This document shows, in pieces, positions 45,721 to 57,544 of a stretch of 64,000 nt of DNA. How positions within the stretch are numbered: position 1 is the stretch's first letter; every line of letters starts with the position of its first letter. The stretch is from Nigrospora sphaerica. Its lineage: Eukaryota; Ascomycota; Sordariomycetes; Amphisphaeriales; Apiosporaceae. The notes under the pieces were generated by a model. The model did no database searches, was not told where the DNA came from, and saw only the letters and a list, made by a program, of their open reading frames with translations. Both the position numbers and the translations under genes were made by a program. The stretch is taken from NCBI GenBank assembly GCA_018287875.1, contig JAGVVL010000015.1:2790001-2854000 (forward strand), in the 5' to 3' direction.

Positions 45721-47870
45721 ATGTCGTCTTCGATGGACGCCTTTCCAAAGGCCCAGACTAGCCACTCTGGGGAGGACAAGGCACTGGCTGCCGAGCCATA
45801 CACCTGGGACAATACGAGAGGCTGGCGCCGGTATCGAGTGCTCCGGCCCGGCCGCGGCATGTATCACGACGTACGCCGTCGCCTACCCTATTACTGGAGC
45901 GACATCACGGACGCCTTCACGTACCGCACCGTGGCCAGCACCATTCGGATGTATTTTGTCAAGTCGGTGTGACCCATGCCCGTCTCACGGAGCTTCCGCG
46001 CATGCTAACCCCGTCCCGTCCCGGGCTCCGCAGCCTCCTACCCGCCCTGGCCTACACGCTGGACATGTACCGACGCACGGGCGGGTTCTACGGCACGAAC
46101 GAGGCGCTGTTCTCGTCGGCCTTGGCGGCCATGGTCTTCAGCCTCCTCGGCGCGCAGCCGCTGACCATTGTCGGCATTACGGGGCTCATCTCGCTGTTCA
46201 ACTACACCATCTACGACATCGTCGCCCGGTACGACGTCTTGCTCTACCCGCGCTTCATGGCGTGGGCCGGCATTTGGGCCGCCGTGTTCCACTGGCTCGT
46301 GGCCTTCCTCAACCTGTGCGATTACATGCGCTACGTGACCGACTTCTCGAGCGAGGCCTTTGGCATGTACGTCGGCATCATCTATCTCAGTGAGCAACGC
46401 CCTTCTGCCCGCTTCCCCCCGTGGCGGCCTGGCTAACCCTGGGCACTCAGTCAAGGGCGTGGAGGAACTGGTTAACGAGTTCGACCTGTACGGAAACAAT
46501 GCGGGCTTCCTGAGCTGCATCGTTGCCATTCTCTATTTCGGCTCCGTCTACAGCCTGGAGAAGCTGGGCCAGGGAACCGCGTGGGTGCCTTGGTTCAGGG
46601 GCATCCTGACCGATTATGCCTATCTTGTCGGTCGCTTCCCTTTTCTACTTGCCGTCGCGCATGACTGACTGGACGTGCCACAGTTCGCCACGCTGTTCTG
46701 GGTCGGCTTTTCCCATATCCCCGGACGGCTCAAGGATGCCGACATCTCGAAGGTCCCCGTTACGAAAGCCTTCCTCCCCACGCAGGACCGCGGGTGGCTA
46801 CTCGACTTTTGGACTCTGCCCGTCGAATGGGTGTTTGTGGCGCTGCCCTTTGGGTTCCTCATCATGCTGCTCTTCTACTACGACCACGTACGTCACGTTT
46901 CCAGGCCCTTCCTCCCCGCCCATCTTTGCCACCCGTCTCCTTTCACCCCGTTACACAACAGGACTGACTTCCCAGAGCAGAACGTGAGCAGTATCACGGC
47001 GCAGGCTCGGCGGTATCCGCTCAAGAAGCCGGGCGGCTTCCACTGGGACTTTTTCCTGCTCGGCTGCACCACGTTCGTGGCCGGCATCCTGGGGCTTCCG
47101 CTGCCCAACGGTCTTGTCCCGCAGGCCCCCGTCCACACCGACAGCAACACGGTCTACGCGACGACGGTCAAGATCATCCCCACTGCCGAGGGCGCGGGCA
47201 CCGAGATTCGACGGCCCGTGGTCGAGGCCAAGGCGGTAAACGAACAACGCGTGTCGCACTTCCTCATGGGTCTGGCGCTCGTGGGCACCATGACGGGCCC
47301 CCTCCTCGTCGTCCTCCACACGATGCCGGCTGCCGTCTTTGCGGGCGTTTTCTTCGTCGTGGGCGTGAGTGGAGGCCGGCCTCCCCCCCCCTTCACCCCC
47401 TGCGCGTCCCTGATACGTACGGTACTAATGTTTTCTTGCAGTGGGGCGCCATCGAGGCCAACGGCATGGTCCGCAAGCTTGTTTTCCTCATGGCCGAGGA
47501 CCGTTTCGTCCGGCGTGACGAGCCTCTTCTCGCCCTCAAACGCCGCAAGATCTGGGCCTACCTTGGCCTCCAGGCCGCCGGCGTCGCCGTTACCGTGGCC
47601 GTCTCGCAGACGATTGCCGCCATTGGCTTCCCCGCCCTCATCCTCCTCCTCATGCCGCTGCGCACCCACCTCGTGCCGCGGTGGTTCACGGTTCGCGAGC
47701 TGGAGGTGCTGGACGACCTCACGTGCACCAACAAGCAGGTCCTGGCCAGCCTGGGCGGCGCGCCCGTGCTGCCGGAGAACTCCGGGGTGGAGGACGGGGG
47801 GCCAGAGCGGCGGCGACCCGAAAAGCGGTCCGGTGTCAAGCGACAGCGGGCCGGAAGCGTCGAGCAGTAG
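45721..47870 (+). CDS. Bor1-like anion (borate/bicarbonate) transporter, SLC4 family
   Basis: Six exons: 45721-45962, 46034-46389, 46451-46626, 46684-46887, 46981-47364 and 47442-47870, giving 596 aa. The introns are 57-93 nt; the last has a clear TACTAAT branch point. The SLC4 core is complete: YYWSDITDAFTYRTVASTIR, RMYFVNLLPALAYTLDMYRR, EALFSSALAAMVFSLLGAQPLTIVG, LISLFNYTIYDI, TLFWVGFSHIPGRL, KKPGGFHWDFFLLGC and GLPLPNGLVPQAPVHT. The cytosolic tail is short and basic. The Asn of MYFVN is created across junction 1. Family members such as yeast Bor1 export borate or carry anions at plasma membrane or vacuole. This gene and the SET gene are divergent. Confidence 0.93.
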
Positions 47871-48069
47871 CGCCGACGTCGCGGCGCTCCCGCAACGGCG
47901 TCTTTTACGGGCTCCGTCACGCCCCTCGTCACTTTGCTCGGCTGGCTCGCGTCGGGTAAATCACGGACGGCAAGGATAATCCAGGGTGATGGTGCACAAG
48001 TACTTCCATTGATTATATTACCACAGGCCACCAAACTCTCCGGGTCCCGGGCGCTGCCCTCTTCCCACT

Positions 48070-48458
48070 CTACTGGCCCTTCTCACGGCAGAACTCACGG
48101 CCGCGCTCGGTGCGGTTGGGGTCGCACACGAGTTTGCTCTGGGCGACGCAGGTCAAACGGGAACCGCCTACCGGCGAGAAAGCATGGTCAGTCAAGGTGG
48201 CATATACGCGGGGAAACCTCTGGGGCGCGACGTACAGTTGGCGGAGCCGGACGGCACGCACTTGCCCTGCTGGCCGTTGACCTGGCAGAAATCCTGCTTC
48301 AAGCTGGTGTTGGCGACGCAGCACGAGCCGTTGGGCACGGGGCGGCCGCCGTTGGACTGGCGGCGCGCGATCTGGCCGGTGCTGGCATCGGCGTCCTGGG
48401 CCTGGGCGGCGGCGAAGCCGGCGAGGACGGCGACAACGGGGAGGAGCGAGAACTTCAT
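48070..48458 (-). CDS. Small cysteine-rich secreted protein (candidate effector)
   Basis: Two exons, 48458-48236 and 48167-48070 (68-nt intron), 106 aa. The signal peptide (MKFSLLPVVAVLAGFAAAQA) is followed by a dibasic site (IARRQ), a likely Kex2 cleavage. The mature part has eight cysteines: GSCCVAN, DFCQVN, GKCVPS, ANC at the exon junction, LTCVAQ, LVCDPN and EFCREKG. Eight Cys fit four disulfides. It resembles small secreted cysteine-rich proteins or antimicrobial/effector-like peptides, but I recognise no named family. It converges with the Bor1-like gene, whose stop is 199 nt away. A TATA box lies about 195 nt upstream. Confidence 0.83.
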
Positions 48459-49854
48459 GGTGACGGTGGGGGTGGTGGTGTGGGGGGATAAGACTCGGAG
48501 GTGGTTGATTAGATTTTGGCGAGGCGGCTTGTAAGGGAATGGAAGGATCCGGTCCTAAAATGTGCAGAAAAGACTTATATCGAACAAGTGTTTTGGAGAA
48601 AGGGATGCCGAGAGAAGGGGGGACGAACATGGAGGGCGTCGCCGACGGTCTTTATACGCGCAACCACCCCTCGCCGGCGAGGCCATGGAGCGACGCGATG
48701 CGCCGCCGCATCTCCAGTGCCGGGCCGGGGCGCGAACAGGGACCGGGATGGGCATCTGCACCAGGTCCGACCCCAGGAAGGGGAGGGGGAACAGGGCACG
48801 GAAATGCAGACAGCGCCAACGTCGCATCCTGGTCCGGGGGGGAGGAGATGAGGCTCTCTCGCCCTCGACGCCGGGCCCTCTCGTGATTGGCCGAGCCGGG
48901 CGCCGGACGAACCGCCAAGACAAATCGGCTCCAGGGCGACGGTTCGCCTGGGTCGGTGGGTCGCCCCTGAAGTTGAGACGAGTTTCATCCCGGCCCGCCT
49001 GCGCTTGCCCTTCGCCCAACCGCCAAGAGGGAGTGGGTCGAGTGCGACGTCTCGAGGCTCGCCAGGGGCGTCTCATGGCTTCGAAGCGGCCTTGGCCACC
49101 CTTCCGGTATTGGGCACTCACGGCAGGCACTCTCGCCGCCCGCTGCTAATATCCGCAGGGCCGACGGCGGGGACGGGGCACCCGGTACTTGGCCGCCGGC
49201 TGGGCTAAGAACAATATGCGCAGGGCGAGAAAAGGCGGAGATGAGGCCGTCGCCAGCGCCGGAATGCGGTTTGTGCGCCCGTACGCGAGCCACACAACCC
49301 GCGAGTCCTCCCTTGCCATGGGTGCTGAAAACGATACGCGGAGAGGGTTGGCTTAGCGATTGACACTGGGAATAAAAGGGCCCCATACAATAAGACTGGC
49401 CCAGTCGCTCTGCGCTGGGGTGCGTGGTGACAATCTCTAACCCGACAGGGGGTGGGTTCGACAAGACGGTCCAGCGGTGGTGGGGAACCACGCCGCGAAA
49501 GCGAAACCCGGCGGACCAGTTACCCCATTGGGAAGATCCCATACATGAGCAGCCGCAAGCGCTCACTCTCTGCCTTCTGTTCTCTCTATCCGCTCAACCA
49601 GGCCGACTCGTCCGAGCCCGAGCCGCGGAGCTGATTTCGTATTACAGGGGGCATGGTACAGGTTGGGAAAAAGAAACCAGGCGTGCACCCGCGGTTCCTG
49701 ATCCGCTGTACGGCATCCGCGCTCACATGCACCCACCGGCACGGCGGCACCCTCCCAGCCCGCATCAAGGAATCAGCGAAAGGAAGAAGGACGCACACCT
49801 CCCCCCAAAAGAACCCCCGGTCTCCGCCCCTCCCTCAAACGAGTCGTGCGTCTC
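48459..49854. other. Promoter of Cys-rich gene and 3' flank of patatin fusion gene
   Basis: Contains the TATA box at 48648-48661. Long overlapping frames between 48.5 and 49.7 kb exist on both strands, reflecting GC-rich sequence; none resembles a protein. Confidence 0.55.
48648..48661 (-). promoter_or_regulatory. TATA box of Cys-rich secreted protein gene
   Basis: Minus-strand TATAAA (48656-48651) within GCGCGTATAAAGAC, about 195 nt before the ATG at 48458. It is identical over 14 bp to the element before the 37.65-kb secreted protein gene. Confidence 0.65.
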
Positions 49855-52800
49855 TCACTGCAGTTCGGCCACGGGGTAGCTGCCCGGCAGTTCGCTGAGG
49901 TGCTCCGCGTCGGCGGGAGAGCTGGTGTGCCGGACGGACGACGCCGGCGTGGTCGGAGGGCTGCTCATGACCGTCGAGACGGTCTTGCCACCTGGAGATG
50001 AGACGGTGCGCGTCGTCGAGCCCGTGGGCTGGCGCCGGATCGAGAGCGGCGGCCTCTGGACCGTTGAATGCGCCGGGAGTGGAGCTAGAAAGGCGAGGAG
50101 GAAAAAGAACATGTCATTCACGATTGCCCACGAGCAGCTCCAGCAACAGCGGCGGAGGCGCAAAGGCCCCGCGCCAAGAGCAAATCACCACCGTCTGACT
50201 TGTAGACGGTGCTTGCGAGAGGGTGTATCGTACCGGCGCCATCTTCGAGCATCAACCGGCGCGGGAAGCCGCTGATGGGCAGCCCGCCCGACCCCGCCGT
50301 GTGCGGGGGGGCTGCGCTCCGGAGTCTCAGACACAGCGATATCGTCACTTCCGAGTCGCCGGCCGCCGTCGTGATGTGCATGGGCCCCGGATGGAAGTGG
50401 CCGTGCTGGTGCATGTCCTGCAGGACCTGGTTGGTGAGGACCACACGCTGCGGGGGCGAGCGCTCGTCCTGCTCCTCGACGGTAAAGTAGGGCTCGAATT
50501 CGTCGACGAGGTAGGTAATAAGGTGCCACCCCAGACTTTTGAGCTCGGGCGACGCTTCCCGGAAGCGGCAGAATATGGAGCCTGGTCGCCCGAAAAGCCG
50601 CGTTAGCATCGGCCGACCCACCGCAAAGCGACAGGCAGACTATGCCTCGGAAGGGGAAAGGGGGGTTCCCCGTTACCTGTGCATTGGAATCCGCAGTCCG
50701 TCTGCTTCACCGACGCCGTGTCTCTTTCGAAGAAGAAGGTGCTTGCTACCAGCCGCTGCGCCGCTTCTTCGACTTCGGCCGGGCTCTGCTGTAGGTACCG
50801 CTCGGTCTCGCGCTCCAGCGCGTTCAGGCCCTGCAACTCGTCGAATTTGGGCAGGTTGGTGAGGAACTCGGGGCAGATGCGCAGATACCGAGGCCGGTAC
50901 CGCCTCTCGACGGCGTGCCCGTTCCGGAATTTGCTCCAGATCCGATCCCCCTGCCCCGAGTTGGTCAGCTGCTGGGCGCCCGCCAGGGGGTTGTTGAAGT
51001 TGATAAGCAGCGGCGCGTTTGGGTTCCGGACGAGGTAGCCACTGCTGGCGCTCAGCTGGGCCGTCGTCTCCGAAGACTGCGACCGGGCCGTGTTCTGGCG
51101 CTTGTAGTTGCCGGCGCCGCCTCGGCCCCCCTTGATCACGGCGCTGGCGGCGGCCGTGGTCGAGCCGTCCGTCACCGAGTTGGTCGACAGGCTGGTCGAC
51201 GTCTCGTCGCGGTCCCCCACGTTACGGCCCGCGCCGATAGACAGCATCAGGTCGGGCGGTGCGTCGGCCACGTCTGCCCAGAGCGCTTTCGACTCGTGAT
51301 GGGCCACGACGACGGGGCAGGCAAGCGCCGATCCGCCATCGGTGTACTCGTTGCCTGTTTCGGCCTTGACAAAGGGCTTGAAAAAGGGCGATGTCGCCGA
51401 CGTCGCCCGGGCACTGTCCAACTCCATTAGCGCCGCCAGGGCCGGGGCCAGGGACGGACACTTACGCTTCCCAGATCCGGACCTCTTGGGACGGGACGTC
51501 GGAACGGGTAAACCGATACGGAAGTTCTTGTTGGCACAGTCGCTTAGCTCATCCGGCTCGGCAAACCCGGGGCGGGAGGGGAGGCGGCTTACTCTTGGCC
51601 TGCGGATCGGGCCTATTGTAGTTCGCAAAAACGACTGCCTGTTTGCCCGGCTTGGCCGAGGCCGTGACCGCCACCTTGACCGACGTGTTATGCACCGACC
51701 GGTGCGTGGCGCCGCCAAAGAACGGTTGATCGGAAAAGTACCGCCTCAGGGCCTTAGCAAACGGCGACGTCTTGTACAGGCTGCCGTGGTACAGGCTCGA
51801 CAGCGCGCCGAACAGGGGCAAGCTGTTCATCTCGCGTGGCGTGAACCCCTCGCGGCACAGGTCTTTGAACTTGTCCGTCGTCGCACTCACCGTCCATTTT
51901 TTGACCCCCAAGCCCATGGCGATGATGCTGCCGGTACTACGCGGCCTGTCAGCCGGGACGGCAACGGCGCCACACGGGCGGCAGCCCAACGGTCGGTAGG
52001 TAAGCACTTACTTGGTGCCGACCATCAGGTCGAAGAACAGCTGGATGGGCAAGCCGGGCCCGAGCATCTTCTCGATCTCCTTCAGCACCTGCAACTGTAC
52101 AATGCCGCGAACCCCCCCGCTGCCATACCCGGGTTAGTCCCTAAATACCTACGCGACAGACGGACGGGGCCGAGGACGTCTTACCCATCCAGGCAAAGTA
52201 TCCGAGTGCCGGCCTGGGGCGGTTTCGTTGTGATGACCCAGGGCGGCGTGGCGATGACGTCTCGCACGTGCAAGGGGCACCGGCTAATTTCGATCGTGGT
52301 TTTCGACGTCCGCTTGCCGTATACCTGGACGCAAGGAAGGCAGAGGATGTGGCCGCACGGGAGCACGCACTCGGGCAGTTCCCGGAGACAGCAGAGACAA
52401 GCCGAGTAGCTGACAAAGTCGGTGGCGTTCCCCAGTATGTTGGAGTAGAGCTCGTTGAGGCGCTCGCGGTGCATCAGGGCCGCCGTCTCCAGCTCGGAAC
52501 GGTGCACAAACTCCTGGCCAAGCCTGAAGGCCGATGCCTGAAGCTGCGTGAGGCTGGTCCGCAGCAACTGGGTGAAGACGGGGCCGAAAGTGGCAACATC
52601 AAGGTCCGACTCGTAGTCGCCGTTCCCAATGATGCGGCCCTGGCGGTTCTGGTGGCCCTTGGGGTTGTGGCCCGAGCGGACGTTGCAGCAGTGGCCGAGC
52701 TCGCCGCTGTAGTCGGGGTTGACGTAGCTACAGGGCCAGTACATGTCAGCAAATCTCTGCAGGGCGGCAGCGCAGGGCTGGGCGTAGCGGTCGTCCAGGA

Positions 52801-54542
52801 GCTGCGATGCGGTGCCGAGCAGATTCTGCCGTACCGTGTCGAACATGACGCACGAGGCAATCATGGGGGCCATGGCGCGGAAGATGGCCTCGGCGCGGTT
52901 CTTCAGGGCTGTGTTCTGGGACCAGTCTCGGATGAGGAGGGCCAGGTTGAGGATGTTGCCTTCGAAGTTGCGCGAGACGGGGCTATGGCGCAGCGTCTCC
53001 TTGATGAAGTCGAAGGGGGTGTCGAGGTGCTTGGTGAAATGGTCGCAGGCGGCCTGGAGGTAAAACTGCAGGCGTTCCGTGTTGGCGAGCATGCGCACTT
53101 TCTTCTTGCGCAGATGCGACTTGGCGCAGCGATCCTGGATCAGGGCCGCCAACTTGCCGGCCTGTTCGTTCATGAGCATGTAGGAGCCCTTGTATGGCAC
53201 CCGAACGACGTGGATGGAGCCGTAGTAGCACTCGAGGAGCTCCCGCGTGGTTCGGATATCCTTACCGCGGCGGCGCCAGGTCCGCACGTACTCCTGCAGC
53301 GCGGGTTCCCGGTGGATGGCGCCTTGGATGTCCTCCATGAGCATCTGCGTGGCCGCAGCGACGTCCCACTCGCGCTCGTCGACGCTGGCGTCGGTTGCGT
53401 TCAGGACGATGACGGCGTGGGGGAGCACGGGCTGGTTGAGCGACTTGTCGATCGAGGCGGCGCCCCAGTGAAGCAGCTTGTCGAGCACCGTCGACTCGAA
53501 GGCGCGCGGGTTCCGCAACACGAAGACGACGACGTCGGAGAAGGTGTACAGGATGCGGGGGTAGAGCTGCGACACGGCGTACTCGCGCTTCTTTGTCTGC
53601 GGCGTCTTGGCCCACGCCAGCGGGCGCGCGTGGCTGTAGCGCGGGTGCGCCTCGGTTTTGGCCGGCGACGTGCCGTCCAGCGAGCGGTGCTTGAGCTGCT
53701 TGGGCATGGCCTCGCCACCGCTGAGGCCCTCACAGTCGACCAGAAGCGTCGGCGTCGCGCTGGCCAGGCTCGAGGGATCCGCATACAGGTCTGCGTCCGG
53801 GTTCGTGTAAGCGTGCCGCCCATTTGCCCGTGTCCTCGCCCGGGGGCTACTCACGCACGTCGCCCGTCGTGGGAATGCGATCATGGCTGGAAGACGTCAC
53901 CGGGCTGTAATAGCGGGAGCCCTCCGAGAAGTCCAGATCCTGACGGTCTATCAGCAGCTTGATGAGCGTGCTTTTCCCGGCACCTGCGATACTGTCAGCC
54001 GCGCCTCTTCCCCCCCTTTCCCCGGCGGACGCCACGCGCAGTGCATCGCCCACGTACCTGTCTCGCCGATGAAGGAAACGAGTTGGGGATAGCGTTCGCC
54101 CGCATCTTCGGTGAACGTCTCGCCCATGATGGCGGCGAAGCGGCCGTAGTCATGGAGAACGGGCTGACCCGTAGCATCGCGCCCGAAGCCGAACCAGGTC
54201 GTGTCCTCGTCCTCTTGCAACTCGGCCTCGTGCTCGGCCTCGGTGCGCCTGGGCTCGAGGATCTGGCGCAGGCGATGTACCACGGCCGGGTCGGCCTTCT
54301 CGTGCGGCTTGCCGTTCCTAGCATCGCGGTCAGCAGGACGAACGACTTGTCGGCCAAGACGACCTCGGGGTAATCAACGGGATGCCAACGCACCAGCCCA
54401 CGGCGCCGGCGACGTGTAAAACCCATCGTGGCCAGCAGCTGTCGCAAAAGGCCAGGTTGTTGCACTGGATGCACGTGTACGTCTTCTCCAGCGTCGTCCC
54501 GCATGTTTGGCAGGGTTGCGCGGCAGGGAACGGGCCGGACAT
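49855..54542 (-). CDS. Zinc finger - GTPase - RING - patatin-like phospholipase fusion
   Basis: Ten exons: 54542-54394, 54317-54058, 53983-53855, 53790-52185, 52119-52012, 51936-51593, 51547-51466, 51413-50677, 50581-50234 and 50084-49855, giving 1330 aa. All introns are GT-AG and in frame; the smallest is 45 nt. Residues 11-36 hold six Cys in CxxC pairs (CQTC, CIQC, CDSC). The P-loop is GETGAGKST (134-142), followed by VDCEG (197-201, a GBP/atlastin-style DxEG switch) and NATD (310-313). A RING-like Cys/His module (CLCC, CGHILCLPC, CPLH) spans about 644-687. The patatin-like domain starts LDGGGVRG (713-720). Its elbow reads GTNTG (749-753), with Asn where Ser is expected. The catalytic Asp motif DGG is at 918-920. 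GFPRRL lies near the end, before a Ser/Thr/Pro tail. It combines nucleotide binding, probable ubiquitin transfer and a lipid acyl-hydrolase fold; partners and trigger are unknown. It may also occur in other ascomycetes as an uncharacterised family. Confidence 0.87.
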
Positions 54543-55815
54543 GGTGAGGGCATACCGGGTTTGGCGGGGCTTACAGGCGACGAGTTTCCATCAAGTAATA
54601 ACAACGGCAGAGCGAAGCGGCGGCGGAAGCGACGAAACCCCATTACGTCTGCGACCAGCTGTTACCCCCTCCCGTCTCCTTCAGCCGCAGAGACCGAAAG
54701 AGAAGGAGGGGCTGAGGGGGTGAGGGCTGGAAGTCGAGCGCGTTTGGCCGCCGCGGCGACAGCACGTGTGCGACGTCAAACCCCAACCTTGCATGGGAAG
54801 GGGCGCCTCTTGGCGGACGAGACTACGGTTCGCCATTGGTGTGGTCGGAGTTTGAACCCTTTTACCCGCGCGGCCGTCGCCCTCTATTAGGTAGATACGA
54901 CATGTCAGGCGGGCAGTGCACCACCGCCTGCGTGTCTCTCCCCATCCGTCCAACGATCCCCTCGTCATGCAAGCAATAAACCTAGCGCGTACTTGGGTGA
55001 TACGGGATCCAATGTGTGCAGGTGGTGCGTGGGATGCGCCCGGCCGGACAGCGCCACAAGTAAGCACACCGAGGCACTTCCACTTTAAAGTTCTGTACCT
55101 ACTGTCGGGTATGTAAGTGCAGAGGTACTTGTCGTTGCACGGCCATCGGTCGGCCTTGTCGCTACAAGACGGCCTGGGCCCGTCGTTCACGGGAATACCA
55201 GACGAAAGAGCGCACGAGGAACAGGGCAGACACGCATGGGACTTACTGAGCCCGCCGTCCAGTTTGCCGGTCTGACTGTCGTGCGTCGTCGGCCTCTGGC
55301 GCTGCCACTGTCAGAGTATAAGGTTACTTACTAACCACACCGTTTACCTACCCTTCCCGCCTCTCTCCTTTCGTCTCACGTAAGGCCACCGTAACCCAAC
55401 GTCGCGGGAAACCCAGTTCCCCCCTGCCGCCCGAACCATGCACGCCACACCCGTCTTTCGCCCGCAGACCGGATTAGGCATACCAGCCAGTCAGCGGTGC
55501 GAGAGAACCTTTGTCACTTCTCTGATGGCACTATCGGCGTACGGTTGGCCATACTGAGAGCTGGCTTCCAGAACATACCGCGCTTCCGCAACGTTGCCAC
55601 GGGGCACGGGGGCGGTTTCTGACGGATACCACTGCTACGGGTGCAACACAAGAGTATCAGGCAGGCGGCTGCCAGAAGTCTTCACACAGTCGCTCCCGGA
55701 GAAAAAGATACGGGTGCGTTACTGTGATTGATATTAACCTAAGCGTAGCCAAGATTGCCATAGGAGCAAGCGGTAGCTACTTGGGTACCGCAATGGGGCC
55801 CAACAGATACCGTCA
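54543..55815. other. Intergenic, promoter of patatin fusion gene
   Basis: No gene recognised. TAGGTAGATAC (about 54887) and GTACCTACTG (55095-55104) belong to the recurrent intergenic motif group. Confidence 0.55.
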
Positions 55816-57544
55816 TCAGGGCGCGATACGAAGGCTGCGCTTGGCTCGTTCCAGCTTCCACTCCGCCATCCACTTCTTCACAAAGTGCGCCTCGGCCTGT
55901 TGGGCCGCAACGACGGGCTGCGGCGGCAGGTCGCTCGTCGTCTCGTTGGGGTACAGCCCGTTCTCGTCCCAGTGGTGAACGGCGCCATCGATCAGGATGA
56001 AGGGCTCCTGAACGGTGTCGGGCCGCTCCGGCAGGCCCAGCGCGTGCGGCGTGGCCGCCCGCCACGGGTCCCATTCGCCGTCGACAATGGCCAGACGGGG
56101 ATACGAAATGTTGAAGCCGCCGTACTTGTTGATGGCATCGACATCGGCAGGCTTCGTAATGTTGAACGACTGGCGGCAGATGGCCGATGAGTAGTTCAAG
56201 TCAATGGTGCGCGATATCAGGGGCAGCACGTCGGCGGGCGTGTTGCCGGTCTGCAGGTAACCCCACTGTGTGCAGTACTGGTAGGGCCAGGAGCGCCAAG
56301 TCTGAGAGATATCGTCACGGGCGTACGACTCGGCATCGAAAGTGCCAAAGCACTCGTTCTGGTCCTCCTCGTGGCAGCTAGCAACAGACTCGCCCCTAAC
56401 GTAGCCGATATAGTTCAACATCCTGGTAACCAGCTGCTCCGACTCGTGGCCCCAGCCACCCACTTCGAGCAGCTCCAGGGCCGACTCCTTTAGCGGCGCC
56501 GCACTGGGGTACAACAGCTTGTCCGAAGTGACGTTGCTGCAGTACTCGAAGAAGGCGTTGCTGGACTGGGTGGGATCCCAGTTGTAGCTCTGCAGCGAGT
56601 AGATGCCCGAGTTGATGGCGCTGGCGAAATCCGCGTCGACCTTGACGCCCCCCAAACCAAAGATCTCTTTGAGCTTGGCGACGTGCTCCGAACCCTTCTT
56701 GCCAATCAGGATGTTATCCACCACGTTGGTGAGCTTCTGCGTCGTCTCGGCGCATCCCTCGGGCGCGTAGACAGCAGCAGCGGTGAAGTACTCGTAGTAA
56801 TCCCAGATGGCCTCCGTCACGCCCGAAGACGAGATGGCGCCATAGAACACATCGGGGTACAGCTTGCGCAGGAAGGCAGCAAAGGCGCCGGCGTAGGAAC
56901 CGCCGTAAGCGATGTAGGCCGTCGTGGCCGACGTCAGGTCGACGTCCTCGAAGCCCTCGAACTTGACATTTTTGGCGAAGTAGGCCGTGTCGGCCAGGGC
57001 CTGGTCCGTCGTGAGGAAGCGCATGTTCTCGGTGCTCAAGTCAGGCACCGGGAAACTCTCGCCGTAGTAGCGATGCTCCAAAATAACGCCAAGGCCGTTG
57101 GTCGCCTGAGACAGCTGGGCGACGATTCCCTTGGCCAGGAACTTCAAGCGGCCCACACCCGACGTCTCCCCGGCACAGAGCACAATGACGGGCCCGCCGG
57201 GCTTGTAGTATTGCGCGTCGAACCAGTACCTCATGTTGTAGGAGCCATTGGAATGAGGCTCGTACATGGAGTCATTGTGGAAGTGGTCAATGGGGGTCGA
57301 CAGGTTGTAGGCGGGATAGACGTCCGTGTAGTCGCCGGCCTCGCGGGCCTCGAGGCGGGCAGCAGCAGCCGGCACCGGTCGAATCTGCGCGCGGAGATCA
57401 GGTCAGACGGGTACGTTCGCTTTGCATTGGTCGGGTTGGTATTACCTGTTTACGCAGGTCCTGCAGGGTGAGGGGCGTGCGCGCCAGGCCCTGGACGGCC
57501 AGCGGGAGCGACAGCAGGCCGGCGAGGAGAGGAAGGTGAACCAT
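55816..57544 (-). CDS. S28-family serine peptidase (prolyl carboxypeptidase-like), secreted
   Basis: Two exons, 57544-57446 and 57384-55816 (61-nt intron), 555 aa. The signal peptide (MVHLPLLAGLLSLPLAVQG) is followed by a short propeptide-like stretch. The S28 alpha/beta hydrolase core is intact: STPIDHFHNDS, RYWFDAQYYKPGGPVIV, LEHRYYGESFPVPDLS, then YGGSYAGAFAAFLRKLYPDVF carrying the nucleophile Ser. DGEWDPWRAATPH holds the Asp and GAVHHWDENG the His. Several N-glycosylation sequons occur (NLS, NGS, NVT, NIT). The family cleaves after proline at the C-terminus of peptides, usually at acidic pH. Length is normal and nothing is missing. Confidence 0.93.

Noticed and set aside
52268..53962. 564-codon plus-strand frame opposite the patatin fusion gene
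   Set aside because: Val/Ala/Gly-rich antisense shadow of exon 4, which carries the GTPase and RING motifs.
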